Assembly (NCBI GenBank): GCA_937907165.1
Contig: CALCUH010000019.1
Location: 1 to 9,753, forward strand
Source of the DNA: an uncultured Bacteroidales bacterium
GTDB lineage: Bacteria; Bacteroidota; Bacteroidia; Bacteroidales; Paludibacteraceae
Reading direction: 5' to 3'
Length of the DNA stretch: 9,753 nt
Each line of letters starts with the position of its first letter. Positions within the stretch are counted from its first letter, which is position 1. This document shows positions 1 to 6,032 of this stretch, in pieces. The position numbers were made by a program, and so were the translations under genes. The notes below the pieces were generated by a model. That model ran no database searches and had not been told where the DNA came from. It worked only from the letters and a program-made list of their open reading frames with translations.

Positions 1-52
1 GAATACATGCCTGTCACGCATGGGGTCACGGGTTCGAGTCCCGTCCGCACCG
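1..52 (+). tRNA. tRNA-Asp (anticodon GUC), 3' part only
   Basis: The 5' acceptor strand and most of the D arm lie left of the window. What remains folds as a standard tRNA: anticodon stem 6-10 with 18-22 (CATGC/GCATG), a seven-base loop at 11-17 with the anticodon GTC at 13-15, a variable loop at 23-27, T stem 28-32 with 40-44 (ACGGG/CCCGT) around TTCGAGT, then the 3' acceptor strand 45-51 and the discriminator base G52. GUC reads the aspartate codons GAC and GAU, and G at the discriminator position is expected for tRNA-Asp. The bases after it are CAA, so the 3' CCA end is not encoded and must be added by the CCA-adding enzyme. Confidence 0.95.
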
Positions 53-53
53 C

Positions 54-83
54 AAGAGGTCAAGAATTTGACCTCTTTTTTTT
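54..83 (+). terminator. Rho-independent terminator of the tRNA-Asp transcript
   Basis: The stem GAGGTCAA (56-63) pairs with TTGACCTC (68-75) around the loop GAAT. AA at 54-55 can pair with TT at 76-77. A run of eight T follows (76-83). It starts directly after the tRNA end, so it ends that transcript. Confidence 0.92.
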
Positions 84-106
84 ATGTCTTCTATTGCCAA
101 CTTGTG

Positions 107-140
107 AAAAAAAATCAAGGGAGTAAGAAACTCCCTTGAT
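107..140 (-). terminator. Rho-independent terminator of the sigma factor gene
   Basis: A perfect 11-bp stem, ATCAAGGGAGT (114-124) with ACTCCCTTGAT (130-140), closes a five-base loop. On the + strand it is preceded by a run of A (107-114), which reads as a T tract on the minus strand. It therefore stops leftward transcription about 50 bases after the sigma factor stop codon. It faces the tRNA-Asp terminator, so the two converging transcripts are both closed within about 60 bases. Confidence 0.93.
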
Positions 141-190
141 ATATTCTTTGTGTCTGATCGTGACTTCGTTTTGTTGTGGCAGCGGTAGCG

Positions 191-784
191 TTATGCTTCG
201 AGTGATATGTTGTTGTCTTCTGCTAATTTGCGGAGGTTAAGCACCGCATAGCGCATTCTGCCTAATGCCGTGTTGATGCTGACTCCTGTAAGATCTGCGA
301 TTTCTTTGAAGCTGAGATCTTCGAAATACCTCATTTTTAGCACATCTCTTTGATTGTCGGGTAAATGGTTCATGAGTTTCACTACGTCTTGGTAGGTTTG
401 TTCACGAACCATCACGTCTTCGATGTTTTCATCGTATAGTCTCAAGTCATTGAAAATATCAGTTTGGTCATCTTCGTCGTTTGATATGGTTTTCTCCGAC
501 TTATCCGTTCTGAATTGGTCTATGATGAGGTTGTGGGCGATGCGAATTACCCATGCTGCGAACTTTCCTTCGCCGCTATACTTTCCTTGCTTGATGGTGC
601 ATATTACTTTCATGAATGTTTCTTGGAAAATGTCGTTTGCCAAATCCCTGTCATGAATGGACATATAAATGTTTGTAAACACCTTGTCTTTATGGCGCAT
701 CAAAAGTGTATCAAATGCTTCGTTTGATCCTTCTTCGTATAGTTTGACCAACTCGTCGTCGGTCATTGTTCTCATATTTGTCAT
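191..784 (-). CDS. ECF-type RNA polymerase sigma factor (sigma-70 family)
   Basis: The 197-residue protein has the two-domain layout of ECF sigma factors. Region 2 covers about residues 22-93 and includes DLANDIFQETF (47-57), the core-polymerase-binding and -10-melting part, and RIAHNLIIDQFR (81-92). A short acidic linker (about 100-125) stands where region 3 would be. Region 4 (about 130-186) carries the helix-turn-helix LSFKEIADLTGVSINTALGR (157-176) that would read the -35 side of target promoters. Length and sequence match a conserved housekeeping-like ECF factor that I recall from Bacteroides. Met codons at 784, 775 and 766 are all possible starts, and none has a clear ribosome binding site. 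No anti-sigma gene adjoins it: on the left is its own terminator and on the right is fmt. The target genes cannot be told from the sequence. Confidence 0.93.
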   Translation of the reverse strand: MTNMRTMTDDELVKLYEEGSNEAFDTLLMRHKDKVFTNIYMSIHDRDLANDIFQETFMKVICTIKQGKYSGEGKFAAWVIRIAHNLIIDQFRTDKSEKTISNDEDDQTDIFNDLRLYDENIEDVMVREQTYQDVVKLMNHLPDNQRDVLKMRYFEDLSFKEIADLTGVSINTALGRMRYAVLNLRKLAEDNNISLEA

Positions 785-877
785 ACTCTTTTGTTTAAAA
801 GTGGAGTATGCGTATAATCAATAGGCAAAAAGTTTAGAGTTAGACTATAATTTGTTTCATATCTTTATCAACAAACG

Positions 878-909
878 CAAATATATAAAGAATTCTTTTC
901 CCGCTAAAA
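878..909 (-). promoter_or_regulatory. Candidate Bacteroidota-type promoter of the sigma factor gene
   Basis: On the minus strand TATATTTG (+ strand 878-885) fits the Bacteroidota -7 consensus TAnnTTTG exactly. Twenty bases upstream lies a T-rich CTTTTAG, only a weak match to the -33 TTTG element. It sits between the fmt stop and the sigma gene start and would give a leader of roughly 90 bases. Read-through from fmt is also possible, because no clear terminator follows fmt. Confidence 0.5.
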
Positions 910-934
910 GAAAAAAGTTAAAATTTATATTTTA

Positions 935-1903
935 TTATCTAAAGCAGATACACTCATCTATTTTGAAACCTCTGAGGAATTCTTCTGTGGACAAGCGCTT
1001 TTTCCCTGGGTATTGGATTGATTTGATTCGTATCAAGCCGTCTGCAGTGGTGATGTCGATGAATTTTTTGTCCGAAGAGAAGGCCCCGGCTTCCCTCTTG
1101 TTGGCCCCGTTGATGATTTCCGTCTCGAATATTTTGACGGCGGTAGCCTCCCCGTTTTTGTCTACTAATTCGCACCAAGCGGCAGGGTAGGGGGAGAGAC
1201 CTCTCACGAAGTTGTGGATTTCCGTGCAGGAACGGTTGAAGTCTATTTTGCAGGTCTCCTTGAATATTTTCGGTGCCGGTTTCAGTTCGGATTCGTTGCT
1301 GTAGAGCTGAGATTGTTGCGTGGTTGTTAACTCACCACTTAAAATTTTATCCACGGTTTTTGTCACAAGCTCCCCTCCGAGCAGCATGAGTCTGTCGTGT
1401 ACGATGCCCACGTTGTCTGAGTCACTGATGCTGATTTTCTCCTGCATGATAATGTTGCCCGTGTCGATGTCGTGCGTGAGGAAGAAAGTGGTTACGCCAG
1501 TCTCTTTCTCTCCGTTGATGACAGCCCAATTGATTGGCGCTGCGCCCCTGTATTGCGGAAGCAGGGATGCGTGGAGGTTGAATGTTCCTAGTCTAGGCAT
1601 GTTCCAAACCACTTCGGGAAGCATACGGAAGGCGACGACAATCTGTAAGTCCGCGTTCCATTGTTTCAGTTGCTCGAGAAAAGTCTCGTCTTTTAGCTTT
1701 TCGGGTTGGAGCAAAGGGATGTCCTTCTCGAGGGCGTATTCCTTAACGGGCGAATATTGTATTTTGTGCCCTCTTCCAGCGGGTTTGTCTGGCATGGTGA
1801 TGCAGCCGACGATGTTGTAGCCGCCTTCCACCAATCTTTTGAGAGGCTCGACCGCGAAGTCAGGCGTTCCCATGTATACGATTCGTAGCTCTTTTTTTCC
1901 CAT
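935..1903 (-). CDS. fmt: Methionyl-tRNA formyltransferase
   Basis: Fmt transfers the formyl group of 10-formyltetrahydrofolate to the amino group of methionine on initiator tRNA, in the cytoplasm, before translation starts. The N-terminal formyltransferase fold begins with IVYMGTPDFAVEPLKRL (8-24). PDKPAGRGHK (38-47) is the loop that contacts the tRNA acceptor end in this family. The catalytic set is visible: N109 and H111 in FNLHASLLPQYRGAAPI (108-124) and D147 in HDIDTGN (144-150). The C-terminal tRNA-binding domain runs from about 213 to 316 and includes HNFVRGLSPYPAAW (230-243). The length of 322 residues is usual. The start is supported by AGGGAAAG a few bases upstream, inside the end of nadK. 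The gene begins three bases after the nadK stop codon, so the two share one message. Confidence 0.97.
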   Translation of the reverse strand: MGKKELRIVYMGTPDFAVEPLKRLVEGGYNIVGCITMPDKPAGRGHKIQYSPVKEYALEKDIPLLQPEKLKDETFLEQLKQWNADLQIVVAFRMLPEVVWNMPRLGTFNLHASLLPQYRGAAPINWAVINGEKETGVTTFFLTHDIDTGNIIMQEKISISDSDNVGIVHDRLMLLGGELVTKTVDKILSGELTTTQQSQLYSNESELKPAPKIFKETCKIDFNRSCTEIHNFVRGLSPYPAAWCELVDKNGEATAVKIFETEIINGANKREAGAFSSDKKFIDITTADGLIRIKSIQYPGKKRLSTEEFLRGFKIDECICFR

Positions 1904-1906
1904 GGT

Positions 1907-2785
1907 TTATCTTTCCCTTTCGTCGTTGCCCCATCTCAGTTTGGTCCGCAAAGTGCAGAAGAAATCTTGATCTTCCCTCTTCACCGTTTTGATGGTGAAG
2001 TCCGCTTTCCTGATGGAGAGAGTTGTTTTATCGTCGAAAATGTTGTTGCGTCCGTCGAGAGCGATGAGGAAATGCTTGTTGCGGCTTTCCACTTTCAATT
2101 CTATTTCCCAATTGTCCGGTATGATGATAGGACGCACGTTGATGCTGTGCGGCGCTACGGGCGTAAGTATGAAGTTGGATGCTTGCGGCACCACAATCGG
2201 TCCGCCCACGCTCATGGAGTATGCTGTGGAACCTGTGGAGGTGGCCACGAGCAGACCGTCGGCTTGGTAGGAGTTGACGAATACGCCGTTTGCCCAGGCG
2301 TGGATCGTAATCATGGCGGAGGAGTCCCTCTTCAAAACCGCTATCTCGTTCAGCGCATAGTTGAAGTCGGTATAGAGGTGTCCTTCTGTGTGAAGACGAA
2401 GGAGCGAACGCTCTTCGATTTTATATTTCCCCTCCATTATTTCGTCCACGGCGTTTTTGATTTCGTCTCCGGAGACGTCGGCTAGAAACCCTAATCTGCC
2501 CGCGTTGATACCTAAAAGAGGAATTCCGCTTTTACCTATTTTGGCTGCTGCCCTAATGAAAGTTCCATCTCCACCGATGCTGAATGCCATATCGGCGTTG
2601 CCGCATTCGTCGTCGAATACGAAGTGAGGGTAGGAGAGATCGCATCCTTTTTCGACCAGAAACTGGCAAAAGTCTTTCTCTATGCCGATTTCCACACCTT
2701 TGGAGCGAAAAGCGTCCGCCAATAGTATGGTGTATCGGATGACTTCTTCTCTATATTTGTTGCCGAATATGATTATTTTTTTCAT
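1907..2785 (-). CDS. nadK: NAD kinase (ATP-dependent NAD phosphorylation to NADP)
   Basis: NadK phosphorylates the 2'-hydroxyl of NAD to make NADP, the only route to NADP in bacteria. The signature GGDGT lies at 71-75, with the aspartate that acts in catalysis. INAGRLGFLAD (93-103) follows. The C-terminal beta-rich domain carries the NAD-binding NE pair (146-147), QADGLLVATSTGSTAYS (174-190) and GGPIVVP (194-200). The length of 292 residues is normal and the protein is cytoplasmic. No Shine-Dalgarno sequence precedes the ATG, which is common in Bacteroidota. The gene starts only about 20 bases after the terminator-like hairpin of rpmE2, and I see no TAnnTTTG box in front of it. It may therefore depend on read-through from rpmE2 or on a promoter I cannot recognise. 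Confidence 0.97.
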   Translation of the reverse strand: MKKIIIFGNKYREEVIRYTILLADAFRSKGVEIGIEKDFCQFLVEKGCDLSYPHFVFDDECGNADMAFSIGGDGTFIRAAAKIGKSGIPLLGINAGRLGFLADVSGDEIKNAVDEIMEGKYKIEERSLLRLHTEGHLYTDFNYALNEIAVLKRDSSAMITIHAWANGVFVNSYQADGLLVATSTGSTAYSMSVGGPIVVPQASNFILTPVAPHSINVRPIIIPDNWEIELKVESRNKHFLIALDGRNNIFDDKTTLSIRKADFTIKTVKREDQDFFCTLRTKLRWGNDERER

Positions 2786-2804
2786 ATGGTGGTGATGGTT
2801 TAAT

Positions 2805-2836
2805 AATAAAAAAGGGTACCGGTTAAGATACCCTTT
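2805..2836 (-). terminator. Terminator-like hairpin between rpmE2 and nadK
   Basis: On the minus strand AAAGGGTA and TACCCTTT form an 8-bp stem (+ strand 2829-2836 with 2811-2818) around a ten-base loop, followed by TTTATTATT. This is a fair intrinsic terminator for rpmE2. Because nadK starts at 2785 with no visible promoter between, it may be leaky and set the ratio of rpmE2 to nadK-fmt message. Confidence 0.75.
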
Positions 2837-2855
2837 AAATTCTTTTTGCCGGAAT

Positions 2856-3107
2856 TTATTTCTTGCGGTTTCCGTAGCGGCTCATGAACTTATCAACACG
2901 ACCTGCGGTATCCACCATCTTAGATTTTCCTGTGAAGAAAGGGTGTGAGGAACTTGAAATTTCAAGTTTTACTAATGGATATGTCTCACCGTCGATTTCG
3001 ATAGTGTCTTTTGTGTTAACTGTAGAACGAGAGAAGAAAGTGTCTCCGTTTGACAAATCCTTGAACACCACCGTGCGGTAGTTCTCTGGTTGAATCTCCT
3101 TATTCAT
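2856..3107 (-). CDS. rpmE2: 50S ribosomal protein L31, type B
   Basis: L31 sits on the large ribosomal subunit at the bridge to the small subunit. The 83-residue protein has the family landmarks HPFFTGKSK (55-63) and VDTAGRVDKFMSRYG (65-79). It lacks all cysteines, so the zinc-binding CxxC pair of classical L31 is missing. Together with the extra residues of the middle section (about 25-45), this makes it the type B, zinc-free form. In many bacteria type B is the Zur-controlled spare copy. In Bacteroidota it is often the ordinary one, and no Zur site is evident here. The gene is transcribed leftward from the divergent region shared with the cyclophilin gene and is followed by a hairpin at 2805-2836. 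Confidence 0.96.
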   Translation of the reverse strand: MNKEIQPENYRTVVFKDLSNGDTFFSRSTVNTKDTIEIDGETYPLVKLEISSSSHPFFTGKSKMVDTAGRVDKFMSRYGNRKK

Positions 3108-3166
3108 TTTATTTATATTTTAAGTTATTATTATTATTTCTACTAAATATCCCGCTTTTCGCGGTG

Positions 3167-3197
3167 CAAAATTACAAAATTTTTTGTTAGGAAAAAC
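3167..3197 (-). promoter_or_regulatory. Candidate promoter of rpmE2
   Basis: The minus strand reads TAATTTTG at + strand 3167-3174, an exact TAnnTTTG -7 box. The -33 region about 19-20 bases upstream (around 3194-3197) is only GTTTTT, a weak match. Transcription would begin near 3160 and leave a leader of roughly 50 bases before the ATG at 3107. A small GC-rich inverted repeat (CCGC at 3152-3155, GCGG at 3161-3164) lies right at the presumed start point. Most of the remaining leader is A/T only. Confidence 0.6.
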
Positions 3198-3213
3198 ATT
3201 ATTCGTATTTTTG
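3183..3213 (+). promoter_or_regulatory. Promoter of the cyclophilin-glyS operon, Bacteroidota type
   Basis: TTTG at 3183-3186 and TATTTTTG at 3206-3213 are separated by 19 bases. Both boxes and their spacing match the Bacteroidota consensus (TTTG, 19-21 bases, TAnnTTTG). It is the best promoter match in the window. Transcription should begin near 3219-3220, leaving a very short leader before the ATG at 3233. Confidence 0.75.
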
Positions 3214-3232
3214 TGAAATAATTTTTACGGTT

Positions 3233-4045
3233 ATGAGAAAAATTTTGATTGTTTCATTTTTAATGACATTGTTTTCTATGACGGTTAACGCTGAAAATAA
3301 AGAGACTATGGTCTTGATTACTACCGATTACGGTAAGATGAAGGTTAAATTGTATAATGAGACGCCGCAGCATCGCGACAACTTCATTAAGTTGGCTAAG
3401 AGCGGATTCTATGACGGATTATTGTTCCATCGCGTCATCAAGAATTTCATGATTCAAGGCGGAGACCCTGACTCCAAGAATGCTCCCGCTTCCAAACAAT
3501 TGGGCGCTGGTGATGTGGGCTACACTATTCCTGCTGAATTCGTATACCCTAAATATTATCATAAGAAAGGAGCTTTGTGCGCAGCTCGTCAAGGCGACCA
3601 AGTAAATCCTGAGAAGAGGTCTTCCGGTTGCCAATTTTATATTGTGCAAGGCGATAAGATGGACGACTCCAAATTGAACCAGATGGAGAATATGTCTATT
3701 AATAAGGAGAAAGAGAAGAGATTTTACGAGATCGTGAAGACTCGTGACGCCGAGGTGAAGAAACTTCGTATCGCGAAGGATCAAGAGGGATTGCAGAAAC
3801 TTCAGACCGAAATCCTTGCTCAATTGGACAAGGAGTTTGAGGGAAAATCGGGCGCGAAAATGCCTGAGTCTATGCGTTCCGATTATAAAAAATTGGGTGG
3901 TACTCCTTTCTTAGACAATGAATATACCGTGTTCGGTGAAGTTGTCGAAGGCCTTGAGGTGATTGACGCTATCGCTGCGGTTAAGACGGCTCCTGGCGAC
4001 AGACCTGTGCAAGACGTCAAAATGAAGGTGGAGGTTTTGAAGTAA
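3233..4045 (+). CDS. Exported cyclophilin-type peptidyl-prolyl cis-trans isomerase
   Basis: Cyclophilins catalyse cis-trans isomerisation of the bond before proline and so help proteins fold. Residues 1-20 are a Sec signal peptide: MRK, a hydrophobic stretch, then VNA before ENKE. The mature protein should be periplasmic. Cyclophilin motifs follow: FHRVIKNFMIQGGDP (65-79) with the catalytic arginine R67, SSGCQFYIVQG (130-140) and FGEVVEGLEVIDAIA (234-248). About 85 residues between these last two (141-225) are highly charged and probably helical. They replace a short loop of the minimal domain, which explains the length of 270 instead of about 165-190. The ATG follows the promoter closely. 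glyS starts 31 bases downstream without a terminator between, so the two are likely one operon. Confidence 0.94.
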   Translation: MRKILIVSFLMTLFSMTVNAENKETMVLITTDYGKMKVKLYNETPQHRDNFIKLAKSGFYDGLLFHRVIKNFMIQGGDPDSKNAPASKQLGAGDVGYTIPAEFVYPKYYHKKGALCAARQGDQVNPEKRSSGCQFYIVQGDKMDDSKLNQMENMSINKEKEKRFYEIVKTRDAEVKKLRIAKDQEGLQKLQTEILAQLDKEFEGKSGAKMPESMRSDYKKLGGTPFLDNEYTVFGEVVEGLEVIDAIAAVKTAPGDRPVQDVKMKVEVLK

Positions 4046-4076
4046 TCAAGTTGTAATTTTATTATATAAAAAGGAA

Positions 4077-5630
4077 ATGGCTTCACAAGAAGAAGTTTTT
4101 AAACAGTTGGTTTCGCACTGTAAGGAATATGGTTTCGTGTTCCCTTCAAGCGAAATATATGGTGGCTTGGCTGCCGTTTATGATTATGGCCAGAATGGTG
4201 TCGAGTTGAAGAACAATATTAAGAAGTATTGGTGGGATAGCATGACGTTGCTTCATCAGAACATCGTCGGAATAGATGCCGCTATCTTTATGGAACCTAC
4301 CACTTGGAAGGCTTCCGGACACGTTGACGCGTTCAACGATCCGTTGATTGATAACCGTGACTCCAAGAAACGTTACCGCGCTGACGTCCTCATCGAGGAC
4401 CAAATCGCTAAGTACGACGATAAAATTAAAAAAGAGGTGGAGAAGGCTGCTAAGAAGTTCGGTGACGCTTTCGACGAGGAGAAATTTGTGTCGACAAATC
4501 CTCGCGTGATGGAACACGTGGAGAAGAGAGACGCTCTTCATACTCGTTTCGCTAAGGCTTTGAATGATAATGACTTGAATGAGTTGAAGCAAATTATCCT
4601 CGATGAGGAGATCGTTTGCCCTATTAGCGGAACCAAGAACTGGACGGATGTTAAGCAGTTCAACTTGATGTTTAAGACTGAAGTGGGTTCCACGGCTGAG
4701 AATACGATGTCCATTTATTTGCGTCCTGAGACTTGCCAAGGTATCTTCACCAACTTCTTGAATGTCCAAAAGACTGGTAGAATGAAGATTCCGTTTGGTA
4801 TCGCTCAGATTGGTAAGGCTTTCCGTAACGAGATTGTGGCTCGTCAATTCATTTTCCGTATGCGTGAGTTCGAGCAGATGGAGATGCAATTCTTCTGCAA
4901 ACCCGGTACCGAAATGGAGTGGTTCAAACATTGGAAGGCTTTCCGCTTGAAATGGCACAAGGCTCTTGGCTTGGGCGACGAAAAGTATCGTTATCACGAC
5001 CATGACAAGTTGGCTCACTACGCTAACGCCGCTACTGACATCGAGTTCTTGATGCCTTTCGGATTTAAGGAAGTGGAGGGTATCCATTCACGTACTAATT
5101 GGGACTTGTCTCGCCACGGACAATTCTCCGGCAAGAAGTTGGAATATTTCGATCCTGAGGAGAATAAATCATACATTCCTTATGTTATTGAGACTTCTAT
5201 CGGAGTGGATCGTATGTTCCTCTCTATCCTTGCTGGTTCTTTCAAGGAGGAAGAATTGGAGGGCGGTGACAAGCGTGTCGTTTTGACTTTGCCTGCCGCT
5301 TTGGCGCCGGTTAAGTGCGCTGTTCTTCCTTTGTTGAAGAAGGATGGTCTTCCTGAAAAAGCTACTGAAATCATGAACGAGTTGAAGTTCGATTACAGAT
5401 GCGCATATGAGGAGAAGGATACGATCGGTAAGCGTTATCGTCGTCAGGATGCGATCGGTACTCCGTTCTGCGTCACTGTTGACCACCAAACTTTGCAGGA
5501 CAACACGGTTACTTTGCGTTACCGTGATACAATGCAGCAGGATCGTGTGAAGATAGAAGATCTTCATAAGATTATCGGTGAGGCTGTCAATATGCGTAAT
5601 TTGTATAAGAAAATGATGGAGCTGGATTAA
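4077..5630 (+). CDS. glyS: Glycyl-tRNA synthetase, dimeric (alpha2) class II type
   Basis: The enzyme activates glycine with ATP and loads it on tRNA-Gly in the cytoplasm. The 517-residue chain is the single-subunit homodimer type, not the two-subunit bacterial type. The N-terminus has SEIYGGLAAVYDYGQNG (25-41), typical of this type. RPETCQGIF (216-224) lies in the active site. Motif 2 is FRNEIVARQFIFRMREFEQ (249-267) and motif 3 contains ETSIGVDRMF (372-381). The section at about 105-175 is a charged, helical insertion in the catalytic domain. The anticodon-binding domain occupies about 405-510 (LPAALAPVKCAVLPL onward). The ATG is preceded directly by AAGGAA, which is close for a ribosome binding site. 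It is the second gene of the operon with the cyclophilin and is closed by the terminator at 5646-5680. Confidence 0.97.
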   Translation: MASQEEVFKQLVSHCKEYGFVFPSSEIYGGLAAVYDYGQNGVELKNNIKKYWWDSMTLLHQNIVGIDAAIFMEPTTWKASGHVDAFNDPLIDNRDSKKRYRADVLIEDQIAKYDDKIKKEVEKAAKKFGDAFDEEKFVSTNPRVMEHVEKRDALHTRFAKALNDNDLNELKQIILDEEIVCPISGTKNWTDVKQFNLMFKTEVGSTAENTMSIYLRPETCQGIFTNFLNVQKTGRMKIPFGIAQIGKAFRNEIVARQFIFRMREFEQMEMQFFCKPGTEMEWFKHWKAFRLKWHKALGLGDEKYRYHDHDKLAHYANAATDIEFLMPFGFKEVEGIHSRTNWDLSRHGQFSGKKLEYFDPEENKSYIPYVIETSIGVDRMFLSILAGSFKEEELEGGDKRVVLTLPAALAPVKCAVLPLLKKDGLPEKATEIMNELKFDYRCAYEEKDTIGKRYRRQDAIGTPFCVTVDHQTLQDNTVTLRYRDTMQQDRVKIEDLHKIIGEAVNMRNLYKKMMELD

Positions 5631-5645
5631 TCGGTGATATGATGG

Positions 5646-5680
5646 CGGGGAACGGATGAAGGTTCGTTCCCCGTTTTTTT
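5646..5680 (+). terminator. Rho-independent terminator after glyS
   Basis: The perfect 9-bp GC-rich stem CGGGGAACG (5646-5654) with CGTTCCCCG (5665-5673) closes a ten-base loop and is followed by seven T (5674-5680). It lies 15 bases after the glyS stop codon. Confidence 0.95.
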
Positions 5681-5711
5681 GCCTGTTTGATAGATTTTTA
5701 TTTGCCTGTTT
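5678..5711. repeat. Short direct repeat TTTGCCTGTTT, two copies 23 bases apart
   Basis: The 11-base sequence occurs at 5678-5688 and again at 5701-5711, directly after the glyS terminator. In AT-rich DNA this could be chance or a small duplication. No third copy was seen nearby and no function is assigned. Confidence 0.5.
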
Positions 5712-6032
5712 AAGCTTATTGTTAGTTAGTATAGTGAAAAAAACATTTTTGCCATACTATTTTTATCTTAAAAATTCCTAAATAGAAAAATTTAAATTAT
5801 TTTTGTTGCGTATTCCTGAATCTGTGTAGTTATCTCTCGTAATGAACGGCAGATTCTTTAGTTTATTGACATGATGAATTGAATGTTTATTGAGTATTGG
5901 ATGACATGAGGGGATGAAAAACAAAAAATTTAGGACTGCTGATAAATGGATGATATATAGTTTATTACATTTTGAAGTTTAGAAGTTGAATTTTATTTGT
6001 AAATGACAATGAATTATCTTAATTGTTATATA
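5681..6032. other. AT-rich intergenic region before the large secreted protein gene
   Basis: About 350 bases without a convincing gene on either strand. It holds the 11-base direct repeat, an imperfect AT-rich inverted repeat (TAGTAT at 5727-5732 with ATACTA at 5754-5759, followed by TTTTTA) and one exact -7 box at 5798-5805. Between that box and the start at 6033 there are only very short frames, such as ten codons from 5842 and 22 codons from 5914. I see no tRNA, known riboswitch core or insertion sequence ends. The region most likely contains the promoter and a long 5' leader of the downstream gene. Confidence 0.6.
5798..5805 (+). promoter_or_regulatory. Candidate -7 box for the large secreted protein gene
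   Basis: TATTTTTG fits TAnnTTTG exactly. No good TTTG stands 19-21 bases upstream, so only half of the promoter is visible. If used, transcription would start near 5812 and the leader would be about 190-220 bases long. A near match with one extra spacer base (TA-CAT-TTTG, about 5966-5974) lies closer to the gene and is an alternative. Confidence 0.4.

Noticed and set aside
1320..1820. Plus-strand open frame of 166 codons, and others at 1967-2485 and 852-1190
   Set aside because: They are antisense to fmt and nadK, or overlap the fmt end, and have no recognisable features. They reflect the codon use of the real genes.
3152..3164. Small CCGC/GCGG hairpin in the rpmE2 leader as a possible L31 autoregulatory site
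   Set aside because: The stem has only four pairs and it overlaps the expected transcription start, so it may not be fully transcribed.
4146..5087. Long minus-strand open frame of 313 codons
   Set aside because: It is fully antisense to glyS, whose product carries all class II synthetase motifs. The translated sequence resembles no protein I know.
5727..5765. AT-rich inverted repeat followed by TTTTTA, as a second terminator or invertible promoter end
   Set aside because: Only six contiguous pairs of A/T-rich sequence with mismatches inside. A strong terminator already lies at 5646-5680 and no partner repeat was seen.
5914..5982. 22-codon frame (MKNKKFRTAD...) after GAGGGG
   Set aside because: The purine run touches the ATG, which is too close for a ribosome binding site, and the peptide has no recognisable character. 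A leader peptide cannot be excluded but is not supported.
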